This document shows positions 8,666 through 17,679 of a stretch of DNA of 64,000 bases, in pieces. How positions within the stretch are numbered: position 1 is the stretch's first letter; the number at the start of each line of letters is the position of its first letter. This DNA comes from Balneolaceae bacterium UBA7797 (lineage in GTDB: Bacteria > Bacteroidota > Rhodothermia > Balneolales > Balneolaceae): positions 62,001-126,000 of the forward strand of contig DLCN01000016.1 in the NCBI GenBank assembly GCA_002480645.1, read 5' to 3'. Position numbers and translations under genes: made by a program. The notes beneath the pieces were generated by a model. That model was not told the DNA's origin, ran no database searches, and was given only the letters and a program-made list of their open reading frames with translations.

Positions 8666-9742
8666 ATGAAATCATTTTTGACCTATTCTTTGCTAATCAT
8701 CATTGCTTCGATAGGTTTTATTGGGTGCGGTGGTGGTGATTATCGTCCCAGAGCGAAAGGAGATACTCGTGGGTTTGTTGTTATGATGGATTCTTCGCAA
8801 TGGGATAGTAAGACTGCAGATGCGATCAGAAATACTTTTGGGAAATACATCTATACCTTACCAAATCCTGAAGAAAACTATGATCTCACGTTCATGCCCA
8901 TTCGCTCCCGATCTCAGCTCGAGCGTATCAGGAAACAGAAGAACATAATTTTTGCAGCACCGCTGGATGGCGAAGGTACGGTTTCTGCACAGATACGGGC
9001 TTTTCTGGATGATGGAGTAGAAGCAAAAGTAAGAAGTGGTGAAAGTTTTGCTTTTCCTTTGATCGATCAGTGGTTCAAGGACCAATATGCTCTTATTCTT
9101 ACTTCAAATTCAGATTCAGCATTGGCGGAAAAGATACTCAATTCAGAACAATCGCTGTTAAAAAGTGCTTTTGATAAAGAATTGAAACGGTGGACGTATT
9201 ATGTATACGAGAAAAAAGAACAAGTGCAGCTATCTGATTCATTATGGAAAGACCATGGGTTCAAAGTACGTTTTCAGCACGATTACGTGAAAAGGATCGA
9301 TACCACAGATTTTGTTTCATACCGGCGTTTTCTACCCGAAAATGATCGCTGGATGTGGATCTGGTGGAAGGATAATGTGAAAGATATCAGCTTTGTAGAT
9401 AATGACTGGATCAATGCGACAAGAGATTCTTTGATGCAGCAATACATTAAAGGAAGCAGAGATTCCATGTATGTGACTACAGAGTATCGTCGACCGGTGG
9501 TTACCAAAACCTTTCAAAAAGGTCGCCTTTATGCGTATGAAACATTAGGAACGTGGCAAATGATCAATGGAGCCATGGGAGGGCCGTTCGTCAATTTTAC
9601 GTATTATGACCCATCTACCGAGCGCCTATTTATGGTTGAATATTCTCAATTTGCTCCATCTGTTCAGAAGAAACTACCATTTGTACGGCAATTCAGAGCT
9701 ATGGGAAGAACCTTTGAAAGTGATTCAACCTGGACTCAATAG
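8666..9742 (+). CDS. DUF4837 family lipoprotein
   Basis: 358 aa from ATG 8666 (MKSFLTYSLL); a longer frame reaches back into trpA but the signal sequence decides this start. Lipobox FIGC with Cys21 followed by GGG predicts a lipid-anchored envelope protein. The body, with VVMMDSSQWDS, an LPNPEENYDLTF segment and RNIIF-like KQKNIIFAAP, resembles DUF4837, a Bacteroidota family of unknown function. It closes the trp operon just before a strong terminator, so it is probably co-expressed with tryptophan synthesis; no functional link is known to me. Confidence 0.8.
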   Translation: MKSFLTYSLLIIIASIGFIGCGGGDYRPRAKGDTRGFVVMMDSSQWDSKTADAIRNTFGKYIYTLPNPEENYDLTFMPIRSRSQLERIRKQKNIIFAAPLDGEGTVSAQIRAFLDDGVEAKVRSGESFAFPLIDQWFKDQYALILTSNSDSALAEKILNSEQSLLKSAFDKELKRWTYYVYEKKEQVQLSDSLWKDHGFKVRFQHDYVKRIDTTDFVSYRRFLPENDRWMWIWWKDNVKDISFVDNDWINATRDSLMQQYIKGSRDSMYVTTEYRRPVVTKTFQKGRLYAYETLGTWQMINGAMGGPFVNFTYYDPSTERLFMVEYSQFAPSVQKKLPFVRQFRAMGRTFESDSTWTQ

Positions 9743-9762
9743 ATTGAATAAATTCCGGATAA

Positions 9763-9797
9763 AACCTCCTTCAGAAACTCTGAGGGAGGTTTTTTTT
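9763..9797 (+). terminator. Intrinsic terminator of the trp operon
   Basis: Twelve-pair stem (9763-9774 with 9780-9791, one G-U) around a five-base loop, followed by a run of T to 9797. It sits 20 bases after the DUF4837 stop and just before the end of the convergent DUF4260 gene, so it isolates the operon. Confidence 0.9.
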
Positions 9798-9798
9798 A

Positions 9799-10143
9799 TT
9801 ACAACCTACCCAAATGGGTATTCTTAAAATCATCGTTGTACTTTAAACCGTAACCGATTGCCCGGTCTAAACAAGAGTGTCCGAAAAGAATAATTCCAGC
9901 AAGAGTAAGCGCTGGTATGGTAAGAACATATCCAGAAACGAGTACAATAACAGCAATACCTTTGTGATGAAACAGATTATAGGTAAAAGCTCCTGCTTTT
10001 GTGTTTATCACATATCCTAACATTCCGATATCCGGGGTAAATATAAGCGCGGGATACCACCACCAGGAAAAATCAGTGAGGGTGAAGAGATAAATTGAAA
10101 AGCCGAATAATGCCCATTCTTCCAGTTTCAGAAGTAATTTCAT
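9799..10143 (-). CDS. DUF4260 family small membrane protein
   Basis: 114 aa with three or four predicted membrane segments (about 10-27, 28-48 and 62-88). Ends in the DUF4260-type motif FKNTHLGRL after HSCLDRAIGYGLKY. The family is of unknown function and occurs in many bacteria as single small membrane proteins. Convergent with the trp operon; its stop is two bases from the trp terminator T run. Confidence 0.8.
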   Translation of the reverse strand: MKLLLKLEEWALFGFSIYLFTLTDFSWWWYPALIFTPDIGMLGYVINTKAGAFTYNLFHHKGIAVIVLVSGYVLTIPALTLAGIILFGHSCLDRAIGYGLKYNDDFKNTHLGRL

Positions 10144-10258
10144 TGAATTGAATTAATTGAATTAAGGATCGAGTCCCCATTCGGATAAACAACGAAAATG
10201 TTTCTCAATTTCATTGTTAATTTTTCAATTTGAGAGTATTGGTCATATGTAAATAAAG

Positions 10259-10303
10259 CTATTTGTTGGAGTCATTCATTGAGAAAGAAGTTCCAACAAA
10301 TAG
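10259..10303. repeat. Perfect 12-bp inverted repeat between DUF4260 and amidase genes
   Basis: CTATTTGTTGGA at 10259-10270 is matched by its exact reverse complement at 10292-10303, with a 21-base spacer. There is no T run on either side, so it is not a standard terminator. It lies downstream of the amidase gene and about 115 bases upstream of the DUF4260 start, so it may be an operator or an mRNA 3' stabilising structure. Confidence 0.6.
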
Positions 10304-10361
10304 AGCCATATAATGAGAGTGAATGATTAAGCTCAGAAATAAATACACTTAGTTTAACTCA

Positions 10362-11939
10362 CTAAAATTCATAATTCCTGAATTCAGGAGCTTTTCTCAC
10401 TTTTGTAAGTTGTTCGAATGAGTAAGCCAGTTCAATGAGTTGAGGCTCTGTCCATGCTTTTCCAAAAAAGGAAATTCCGACGGGTAATCCATCAATATAT
10501 CCCATAGGCACGGTAATGTTGGGATATCCGGCCCGTGCAGCTGGCGAACTGGATGACATTCCAAAATTATCTCCGTTGGTATGATCTGTTTTCCAGGCTG
10601 GTCCACCTGTAATTGAAATAATGGCATCAAGATCATACTCTTCCATTACCCGGTCAATGCCTTCCTCTCTGGTTTTACGAAGCATATCCTTCAACGCTTT
10701 TTGATATTCTTCAGAATCCAGATCACCTTTTTTATTGGCATCGATCAATAGTTGATGATCATGATATTTCATCTCAATGGGATCTGCAAAAGTCTTTGCG
10801 ATCAGATCATCCATATCTTTCACTTTTGCATCCGGTCCTAAACTTGAAAAATAGGAATTAAGGCCGTCTTTAAACTCATATAATAAAACAGTGTAAGAAT
10901 CACCACCAGCATTTTCTTTTGATATCTGATCTAATTCTACCAGAGTTGCCCCCTGAGATTCAATCAAACGCAGGTTGTTATTGAATAAAGTATCAACACG
11001 AAAGTGACGACCTCTCGGACCATTAAATACTCCGATTCGTTTTCCTGCCAGTGCTCCTTCATTCAAGAACTGTGTATAATCAGTATAAAAATGCCCTTCA
11101 CTGGCCTTTGTTTTCGAATCTTTTTCATCAATACCAACCATCGCTCCCAGAGTGATGGCTGCATCCGTTACCGTTCTCGTCATAGGACCCGGTGTATCCT
11201 GAGTAAATGAGATCGGTATAATGCCTGAACGGCTTAAAAGCCCGACTGTGGGTTTAATTCCTACAAGGCCATTATTATTGGAAGGGCAGGTGATCGACCC
11301 ATTGGTTTCTGTTCCGATCGCAACCATAGTAAGATTAGCTGATACCGCTGCACCTGAACCGGCACTTGAACCACATGGATTTCTGGTGATATCATATGGA
11401 TTCTTAGTTTGCCCCCCTAAAGCACTCCACCCACTTGAGGAGAAACTGGAATGAAAATTTGCCCATTCACTTAAATTAGCTTTTGCCAGAATTATAGCAC
11501 CTTCTTCCCGTAGACGTTCTACGATAAAAGCATCCTGTAAAGGCATGGATCCTGCCATAACAGTTGCTCCGGCTGTATTTGGCATCTTATCATGTGTATC
11601 GATATTGTCTTTTAGTATGACCGGAACACCGAACAAGGAGCCTTTTGAATTACCAGCTGACAGCTCTTTATCCAACTCTTGAGCTAATTCAATAGCATCC
11701 GGATTAATGGTAAGGATCGAGTTTAACTCCGGACCATTTTTGTCAATGGCATCAATTCTTTTAAGATAAGCCTGAACTACTTCCTCAATGGTAAATGAGC
11801 CACTCTCGTATCCCTGATGAAGTTCAGGTATGGTGAGCTCCTCCAGGCCAAGCTTTTCATAGGATGATGTTGCTGCTTGTTGGGTACACGAAATCCACAA
11901 AACGGGCAGGATAACCGCGAAAAGTAAACGGTAATTCAT
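10362..11939 (-). CDS. Amidase-signature family hydrolase, lipoprotein
   Basis: 525 aa. N-terminal signal ends in a lipobox WISC (Cys18), so this enzyme acts outside the cytoplasm, unlike GatA. The amidase signature is complete: Lys110 in VILKDN, cis-Ser191 in CGSSAGSG and nucleophile Ser215 in ETNGSITCP. Extracytoplasmic amidases of this type are usually annotated as GatA-like or peptide amidases; the substrate cannot be read from the sequence. Transcribed alone or with the upstream acetyltransferase, 17 bases away. Confidence 0.88.
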   Translation of the reverse strand: MNYRLLFAVILPVLWISCTQQAATSSYEKLGLEELTIPELHQGYESGSFTIEEVVQAYLKRIDAIDKNGPELNSILTINPDAIELAQELDKELSAGNSKGSLFGVPVILKDNIDTHDKMPNTAGATVMAGSMPLQDAFIVERLREEGAIILAKANLSEWANFHSSFSSSGWSALGGQTKNPYDITRNPCGSSAGSGAAVSANLTMVAIGTETNGSITCPSNNNGLVGIKPTVGLLSRSGIIPISFTQDTPGPMTRTVTDAAITLGAMVGIDEKDSKTKASEGHFYTDYTQFLNEGALAGKRIGVFNGPRGRHFRVDTLFNNNLRLIESQGATLVELDQISKENAGGDSYTVLLYEFKDGLNSYFSSLGPDAKVKDMDDLIAKTFADPIEMKYHDHQLLIDANKKGDLDSEEYQKALKDMLRKTREEGIDRVMEEYDLDAIISITGGPAWKTDHTNGDNFGMSSSSPAARAGYPNITVPMGYIDGLPVGISFFGKAWTEPQLIELAYSFEQLTKVRKAPEFRNYEF

Positions 11940-11956
11940 AAAAAGGGGTGTTGTTG

Positions 11957-12442
11957 TTAGTTTAACTTCTTAGCGAAGGTAACAACCCTGTTTATTTCCT
12001 GAAAACCAATATTTGTATGAAAATCTATAGCATCATCATTCTCGATGCGGGCATCGGATGCGAATTCCTTGCATCCCTGATTTCTGGCCCAATCCTGACC
12101 CTTTTCAATCATCTTAGAGCCAAAACCAAGTCGTTGGTACTCCGGTTCCACATAGATTCCTTCTACATATCCAACCGGTGAACTTGAGGTGCCTTCCACA
12201 TAGTCGTAGCGTAAGGTTAATTGAATAAAGCCTATGTATTCATCGTTGTACTTGCCCAGAAAACATGCTTCGGGTCGGGTACGTAAGATACGTTTACAAT
12301 TCTCCAACTCTTCATCAAAATCTCCTTCCGGCCACAATTTTATCATTAACTGAGCCAGTTGAGTTAGATTTTTTTCTGCAATGGGTTCGATGAAAAAGGT
12401 TCCGTTTTTAATAGCAGTACTGCTAAGGGTGTCTGCGTTCAT
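11957..12442 (-). CDS. AAC(6')-like GNAT acetyltransferase
   Basis: 161 aa single GNAT domain. The pattern LRYDYVEGTSSSPVGYVEGI, then VEPEYQRLGFGSKMI (acetyl-CoA loop), WARNQGCKEFASDA, and a C-terminal IGFQEINRVVTFAKKL follows aminoglycoside 6'-N-acetyltransferases of the AAC(6')-I type almost motif for motif. It may therefore acetylate aminoglycosides or a natural amine-containing substrate; resistance is not proven. Its start lies inside the end of the SDR gene (20-base overlap), indicating translational coupling in a likely operon RNase D-SDR-acetyltransferase. Confidence 0.75.
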   Translation of the reverse strand: MNADTLSSTAIKNGTFFIEPIAEKNLTQLAQLMIKLWPEGDFDEELENCKRILRTRPEACFLGKYNDEYIGFIQLTLRYDYVEGTSSSPVGYVEGIYVEPEYQRLGFGSKMIEKGQDWARNQGCKEFASDARIENDDAIDFHTNIGFQEINRVVTFAKKLN

Positions 12443-13415
12443 AAGCCTCGATGATTCTATCCATCATTTGATTAGTGTTCTCATTTATTATCGAACGTTT
12501 CGGGTCCGACTCAAACCAGGCAAGGGTCTTTTTTATTCCTTCTTTAAAAGGAATCCGGCAAGTAAATCCGGGGACCAATCGCTTGATCTTAGTGTTATCG
12601 AAAACGGCACTGTGTGATTTATCACCCCATAAACCGTCTTTTTCACCGGGTGCAATTTTACTGATAAAATCAGTGGGTATATGCACGGCGTTTAACTCGG
12701 TTCCGGCTGCCTCAGCCACGATCTCGTGGATCTGATTCCAGGTAAATACTTCATCGGAAGTGATCTGAATAGCATGGCCGATTGATAGGGGATGGCCTAA
12801 AAGGCCATTAAATCCCAGTGCGAAATCTGATGAATGAGTGAGAGTCCAAAGCGAAGTTCCGTCACCATGAATGATGAGTTTTTTTCCCTTTTTCAGACGA
12901 TCAATAGCTGTGTATTCGGTCCATCCGCCAATGGCGATTGGGATCACCTTATCGTAGGTGTGAGAAGGTCGTACGATGGTGATTGGGAACCCATTTTCCC
13001 GATACTCCTTATTCAGTAATTCTTCGCACGCTATTTTATCGCGGGAATATTGCCAAAAAGGATTAGCTAGTGGGGTCGACTCTGTGATGAGGTAAGAGGT
13101 AGGTGGCTTCTGATAAATAGAAGCTGAACTGATAAAAATGTATTGTTTGGTTTTGCCAGAGAATAATTTGATATCGTTCTCTACATGTTCAGGAGTAAAT
13201 GCGATCCAGTTTACGACCACATCCCATGAATGATCTTTTAATGCTTCCCGGGCAGCATCAACATTGTAGATGTTGCAAGTGATCGTTTTAGCCCCGGGAA
13301 TCTCCACATCGGTGTTTCCTCTGTTTAAAAGGTAAAGATCAACGCCTTGCTGAATAGCAAGTCTACTACTGGCTGAGCTGATATTTCCGGTACCGCCTAT
13401 ATAGAGTACTTTCAT
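12423..13415 (-). CDS. NAD-dependent epimerase/dehydratase (atypical SDR)
   Basis: 330 aa. The Rossmann motif is the atypical GGTGNISSAS at residues 7-16, and a catalytic YSRDK (Tyr-x3-Lys) lies near residue 142, with SSAS upstream of it. Nearest by feel are the SDR_a/CSP41-like proteins acting on nucleotide sugars or flavonoid-like substrates; substrate unknown. Seven bases downstream of RNase D and overlapping the acetyltransferase. Confidence 0.8.
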   Translation of the reverse strand: MKVLYIGGTGNISSASSRLAIQQGVDLYLLNRGNTDVEIPGAKTITCNIYNVDAAREALKDHSWDVVVNWIAFTPEHVENDIKLFSGKTKQYIFISSASIYQKPPTSYLITESTPLANPFWQYSRDKIACEELLNKEYRENGFPITIVRPSHTYDKVIPIAIGGWTEYTAIDRLKKGKKLIIHGDGTSLWTLTHSSDFALGFNGLLGHPLSIGHAIQITSDEVFTWNQIHEIVAEAAGTELNAVHIPTDFISKIAPGEKDGLWGDKSHSAVFDNTKIKRLVPGFTCRIPFKEGIKKTLAWFESDPKRSIINENTNQMMDRIIEAYERRHP

Positions 13416-13422
13416 TCTCTAA

Positions 13423-14577
13423 TTAACCACTGATATATTTATCGACAGGAAGTTCTGATTCTTTTGCCAAGGCATCAAATAATTCTTTCTTATAGGGCAA
13501 AAGATTTTCCAGATCGTTGTTCGCAATTTCTTTTATAAGCCGATTACTAATAATAAACGTTCGCGCAAATTTACCGATCCGCTCATCGAGCATAGCCTGT
13601 ATCCGGCCGAATACTGTTTTCTTTGCCAGTTTAAATCGTTCATTGATCATTCTGTTGCGATCATAATCATCTTTACTGAGCCGGCCCGCTGACTTAGGTT
13701 CTTTGGAAAGATTTAATTCCTCCGCCTCCCGCTCAGCATTATGAACCAGCGCCCTTAATCTCTGTTTAAAGCTTTCATCCTTTAAGCTTCTATGGACCGA
13801 GGGAACTTCGTCCCAATCGTTGATTCGGCTTTTATTTCGTGCGATCAGTGTAAGGTGATGTTTATCGAATAGGTGAAATGCCGGTTTATTCATTTCTTCG
13901 GCGAGTTCTTCTCTAAAGTCGATTAGTTTATTAAAAATATGCCATTCAAATTCTGAGAGATCGCCTTTATCTTTTTCTTTTAATGAACCGTTATGATCTA
14001 CGTCCGCATAATCGGAATCCGTAAAGTGATAATTTTCCTGTTTTATCCAATCATGAACTCCGGCTTCTTTTGCCTTTATCTCAAATATATTTTTCATCTG
14101 TAACAGGTAGATGACATCTTCGGCAGCATAGTTCTTCTGATCTTCACTAAGAGGTCGTTTAAACCAATTACTTTGCTGTGAAGATTTATCTGTTTCGATC
14201 TCTAAAACCATATGCAGTAACTTTGTTAGAGAAACAGGGGGGAAATTGAGTAGGGCGGCTGCAAAGCTTATATCGTACACGTTTTGTGGATAACAGCCTA
14301 ATGAATGGAGTAATCTGAGATCTTCACTGAATGAAAAGGCTACTTTCTCGATCTTTGGATCTTCGATCAGTGGAAATATTTTTTTTATATCGATGTCATC
14401 TGATAAAGGATCTATCAGATAGCAATCTTTGCCATCAAAGATCTGCATTAAACAAAGGTTAAATCCGTAGCGAAATCTGTTCTTATCAAATTCAAGGTCA
14501 ATAGAAAACTGAGATTTTTGAGACAGGCTATCCACACAGGATTGAAAATCATCAGCTTTATTAATGAGATTGTACAC
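13423..14577 (-). CDS. rnd: Ribonuclease D
   Basis: 384 aa 3'-5' exoribonuclease involved in tRNA 3'-end maturation and stable RNA quality control. The DEDDy site is complete: Asp27 and Glu29 in SIDLEF, Asp86 in FSEDLRLL, Tyr150 and Asp154 in YAAEDVIYLL. An HRDC domain follows from about residue 205. First gene of the likely RNase D-SDR-acetyltransferase operon. Confidence 0.9.
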   Translation of the reverse strand: MYNLINKADDFQSCVDSLSQKSQFSIDLEFDKNRFRYGFNLCLMQIFDGKDCYLIDPLSDDIDIKKIFPLIEDPKIEKVAFSFSEDLRLLHSLGCYPQNVYDISFAAALLNFPPVSLTKLLHMVLEIETDKSSQQSNWFKRPLSEDQKNYAAEDVIYLLQMKNIFEIKAKEAGVHDWIKQENYHFTDSDYADVDHNGSLKEKDKGDLSEFEWHIFNKLIDFREELAEEMNKPAFHLFDKHHLTLIARNKSRINDWDEVPSVHRSLKDESFKQRLRALVHNAEREAEELNLSKEPKSAGRLSKDDYDRNRMINERFKLAKKTVFGRIQAMLDERIGKFARTFIISNRLIKEIANNDLENLLPYKKELFDALAKESELPVDKYISG

Positions 14578-14657
14578 TACTTACTCTAAAATACCTTTAT
14601 TCGTTCAACAGAGATAATACAGAATATTCATGGTAGATAATAGATGAAATTCTAACA

Positions 14658-15539
14658 TCATCGATGATCCTGATAGGTGTTCGCTGGCAGTACGGATCGT
14701 AATTTTTCAAGATTTTCAGCAGAGATATTTTTCGGTTCTGCAGCTAATATCTCCATTAATTGATCGTGTGTGCGTATTCCAATTACCGCGGATGATACTA
14801 CCGGGTGTGCAAGCACAAACCCGATATTCACCCCAACAGGATCTTTGAGTTTGTGTAGGAGGGTAGATAAACTTTGCACTTGTTCTTCGGTATAATTGAG
14901 ATAGGATTTTGCTTTTTTATCAACCAATAATCCCTTAGCAAGAGTACCTCGTGTTATTACGCTTACCTTCGAGTTTTTAAGATGATCAAGCATTGCTTCT
15001 TCCGGACGACGGTCAAGAAGGCTGTATTGCATCATCACACTGTCTAAGTTCGATCTCTTTGTCCATTCACGAATTACATTAGGTCTGATAGAGGAAATAC
15101 CATACGCTCTGATCTTTCCCTTTTCTTTTAGTAATTCAAAAGCCTCGATCGTTTCATCAATAGGATCTTGTATGGTTCCTCCGTGCAATTGATAAAGATC
15201 GATGTAATCAGTCTGCAATCTCTTCAAACTTTTATCCACTGCTTTAAGTATGTAATCTTTACGGGGATTCCAGTCCCATCCGGAACCGTCCTTACGCCAT
15301 TGATTACCAACTTTAGTGGAGAGAATGATTTTGTCCCGGATCGGTTTAATCGCTGTACCTACCAGTTCTTCATTTAACCCTTTATCATAAAGATCAGCAG
15401 TATCAAAAAAATTGATTCCTTGGTCATATGCCTTCCTGATCAGTTGTTCAGCAGTGTCAAAGTCATTTTCCAGCGACATACAACCAAAGGCGATCTCACT
15501 AACTTTAAGCGCTGATCTGCCTAACACATTGTAATTCAT
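14658..15539 (-). CDS. Aldo/keto reductase
   Basis: 293 aa (TIM barrel) from ATG 15539 (MNYNVLGRSALKVSEIAFG); a GTG five codons earlier at 15554 would abut the upstream stop. The catalytic tetrad is present: Asp46, Tyr51, Lys76 and His119 (YQLHGG). NADPH-dependent carbonyl reductase of the AKR5/AKR12-like general-stress group; substrate unknown. It follows the Pmp3-type gene by 11 bases and is likely co-transcribed with it. Confidence 0.88.
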   Translation of the reverse strand: MNYNVLGRSALKVSEIAFGCMSLENDFDTAEQLIRKAYDQGINFFDTADLYDKGLNEELVGTAIKPIRDKIILSTKVGNQWRKDGSGWDWNPRKDYILKAVDKSLKRLQTDYIDLYQLHGGTIQDPIDETIEAFELLKEKGKIRAYGISSIRPNVIREWTKRSNLDSVMMQYSLLDRRPEEAMLDHLKNSKVSVITRGTLAKGLLVDKKAKSYLNYTEEQVQSLSTLLHKLKDPVGVNIGFVLAHPVVSSAVIGIRTHDQLMEILAAEPKNISAENLEKLRSVLPANTYQDHR

Positions 15540-15550
15540 AGTATCAGGAA

Positions 15551-15715
15551 TCACTGATCGTGTTTAGCGATGATCCATACAGCGTGTACGATTCCCGGTA
15601 TGTACCCTAAAATGGTGAGAAGAATGTTTAGCCAGAAGGCTCCCCGGATACCAACAGTTAGAAAAACACCGAGTGGAGGTATAAGTATTGCCAGTAATAT
15701 TCTGATTAGACTCAT
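15551..15715 (-). CDS. Pmp3/YqaE family membrane peptide
   Basis: 54 aa, ATG at 15715, TGA at 15553-15551. Sequence features LAILIPPLGVFL, FWLNILLTILGYIPG and HAVWIIAK are the hallmarks of the Pmp3/YqaE (UPF0057) proteolipids: two membrane helices around a short polar turn, ending in a charged tail. Homologues are induced by salt, cold or envelope stress and modulate membrane potential in yeast and plants. It lies 11 bases ahead of the aldo/keto reductase. Easily missed because of its size. Confidence 0.88.
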   Translation of the reverse strand: MSLIRILLAILIPPLGVFLTVGIRGAFWLNILLTILGYIPGIVHAVWIIAKHDQ

Positions 15716-15780
15716 GGTAAATGTGTTTATTTGTGTGATTAAGAAAAGGTTCAGGTATTCATCTGATACAATATGACCAA

Positions 15781-16890
15781 TTATTTTACTGCCTGAATAA
15801 TTTCATATTTATTAGAACTTGCAATCTGATGTACTGAGTTAAAAATCCGTTTTAAATGTGTGGAGTAATTCAAATGAGTATTGGCTACAAGAACGAATCT
15901 TCCAGCTGCCTTTAATGCAGCGTGGACTTCATTAAATAACCTCAGGGTGATCTCAATGGTATTCTCATGTTCAAAATGGAACGGAGGATTAGAGACTATC
16001 AGGTCGAAGTTTTTTTCGTTAATGTCGGTCAGTGAGGGAGTAGTATGAAAATAGACCTCACCATTTCTCAAATTCATCTTAGATGATTCAACCGCAAGCA
16101 CAGAATCATCCATGAGATGAATAGTAGCTTCCGGTTTTTGATATTGTACTGCCGATGCGATCACACCATTACCGGAGGCAAGATCGAGTATTTTCATATC
16201 ATCATCCTGTATGTTCAGGTGTTGAATTAAAAGATCGGTAGCCACATCGATCCTTTTCGAAGAAAATACCCCGGGATATTGTTTGATCTCGGTTTGTTCA
16301 CCAGCCGGGAAGGTATATGGTATGTTATTGATCACGGGAAACTCAGTGATCGTCTTTTTTGGATGTTTCATGATCAGTAACCGGGATTTCTTACGAGCCA
16401 GTGATTGCTCTGCCTCTTCAAAATATTGTTCGGCTATACTGATCATTGATTTATTGAAATGTCGTGTCATAAAACCGGCAACAACAATTGCGTCCTTTGT
16501 TAACGAGAAAGACAACTGATGCAAGAAGTGTTTAAACAGTTCCATGGATTTTGGAAGTCTGATCACAGCCAGGTTTACCTCAGAGTCAAAGCTCTCTAAT
16601 GGTGATTTAAACTGAGTTTCTTTCAGATCAACGGATAGTTTAGCTGCATTTTCCCTGATCGCAAACTCCTGACTTTTTTTAGTAATCACGATCGATGGTT
16701 CGACATCAGACAGATGTAAGCTCAGATAACCAAAATGATCATTGTATATGACCAAATTTTCTGTACGAGGTAACTGAATCGATCTGAGGTAATCGATCAT
16801 GTATTCGTCAGATGCATTCCATGCTTTTAAGGATCTGTTCGTAGTAGATGGATATCGCTGCAGATGAAAAGAATTGGGGGGATGGATCAT
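15781..16890 (-). CDS. rlmG: RlmG/RsmC-type rRNA guanine-N2 methyltransferase
   Basis: 369 aa with two tandem methyltransferase folds: a degenerate N-terminal one (LQRYP...LKAWNASDEYMIDYL) and a catalytic C-terminal one with LDLASGNGVIASA and SNPPF near 291-295. The N-terminus and the C-terminal VANTHLNYSTHLKRIF match E. coli RlmG, which methylates G1835 of 23S rRNA; the related RsmC (G1207 of 16S) is the alternative. Start at 16890 agrees with the conserved N-terminus. Confidence 0.82.
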   Translation of the reverse strand: MIHPPNSFHLQRYPSTTNRSLKAWNASDEYMIDYLRSIQLPRTENLVIYNDHFGYLSLHLSDVEPSIVITKKSQEFAIRENAAKLSVDLKETQFKSPLESFDSEVNLAVIRLPKSMELFKHFLHQLSFSLTKDAIVVAGFMTRHFNKSMISIAEQYFEEAEQSLARKKSRLLIMKHPKKTITEFPVINNIPYTFPAGEQTEIKQYPGVFSSKRIDVATDLLIQHLNIQDDDMKILDLASGNGVIASAVQYQKPEATIHLMDDSVLAVESSKMNLRNGEVYFHTTPSLTDINEKNFDLIVSNPPFHFEHENTIEITLRLFNEVHAALKAAGRFVLVANTHLNYSTHLKRIFNSVHQIASSNKYEIIQAVK

Positions 16891-16935
16891 GCGGTATTTG
16901 CCTGTTCAGAAATGCTGACTGGTAGATAAACTATC

Positions 16936-16967
16936 AAAAAAAATCCCATCCTGAAAGAATGGGATTT
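16936..16967 (-). terminator. Intrinsic terminator after dps
   Basis: Minus-strand stem AAATCCCAT (16967-16959) with ATGGGATTT (16949-16941), nine pairs and a nine-base loop, running into a T stretch down to 16936. Located 27 bases after the dps stop and before the RlmG gene. Confidence 0.85.
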
Positions 16968-16994
16968 GAAATGAAGTAATAATAAATAAAAAGA

Positions 16995-17501
16995 TCAGAT
17001 CTCAGGATCTTTCATAAAAGAGCTATACATCCAAACTAATTTCTCCTGCTCACGGATGTAATCACTCATCATTGCATTGGTTCCTTCATCATCTATCATA
17101 TCAGAAAGATTTAAAAGTACACGCTGCTTTTTAAGCAGTATTTTAAAGGCACTTAGTAATTCCTGCACGGCCTTGTAACCATTCGATACTTCATGACTTT
17201 CCGGAATATCTGATACTTCCTGATACACGGTATAGTTGTGCTGAGGGGTGAAACCGAGTGTTAATATTCTCTCGGCAATTTCATCGATCTTTTCAAACAG
17301 ATCGTTATATAATTCCTCAAATTTTTCATGAAGTTCAAAAAATTTGTCCCCCTGAATATTCCAGTGGTACCCTCTTACATTTTGATAGAATAATGAATAG
17401 TTAGCGAGAAGATTGTTTAGCTTATCAGCCAGCTCTTCAGATTTCTCTTTATCCAATCCTATTCTACTCAGATCATTGATTTCTTCTTTAACGGTATCCA
17501 T
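16995..17501 (-). CDS. dps: Dps-family DNA-protection ferritin
   Basis: 168 aa four-helix bundle that forms dodecamers, oxidises Fe(II) with peroxide and shields DNA. The interface ferroxidase ligands are visible in YHWNIQGDKFFELHEKFEE (His, Asp, Glu). Monocistronic, with its own terminator. The divergent region 17502-17679 separates it from the GNAT/ATP-grasp gene; I found no clear PerR or OxyR site there. Confidence 0.92.
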   Translation of the reverse strand: MDTVKEEINDLSRIGLDKEKSEELADKLNNLLANYSLFYQNVRGYHWNIQGDKFFELHEKFEELYNDLFEKIDEIAERILTLGFTPQHNYTVYQEVSDIPESHEVSNGYKAVQELLSAFKILLKKQRVLLNLSDMIDDEGTNAMMSDYIREQEKLVWMYSSFMKDPEI

Positions 17502-17679
17502 AATAATATTTGTTTTTATTAATGTTCATTACTTTAACAAGATATATGCACTAATTGTTCTCCGGTTTAATATTGCTAATATCTATTGCATTAGTAGAGT
17601 ATGTAAATAGTAATTTATACAGGCTATTTCTGTACGTAAAAAATAGTCGTATCATTGATGTAACCAATCTTTTATTACG

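Noticed and set aside
15570..15776. Plus-strand frame of 68 codons
   Set aside because: It is antisense to the Pmp3-type gene, whose family motifs are clear on the minus strand.
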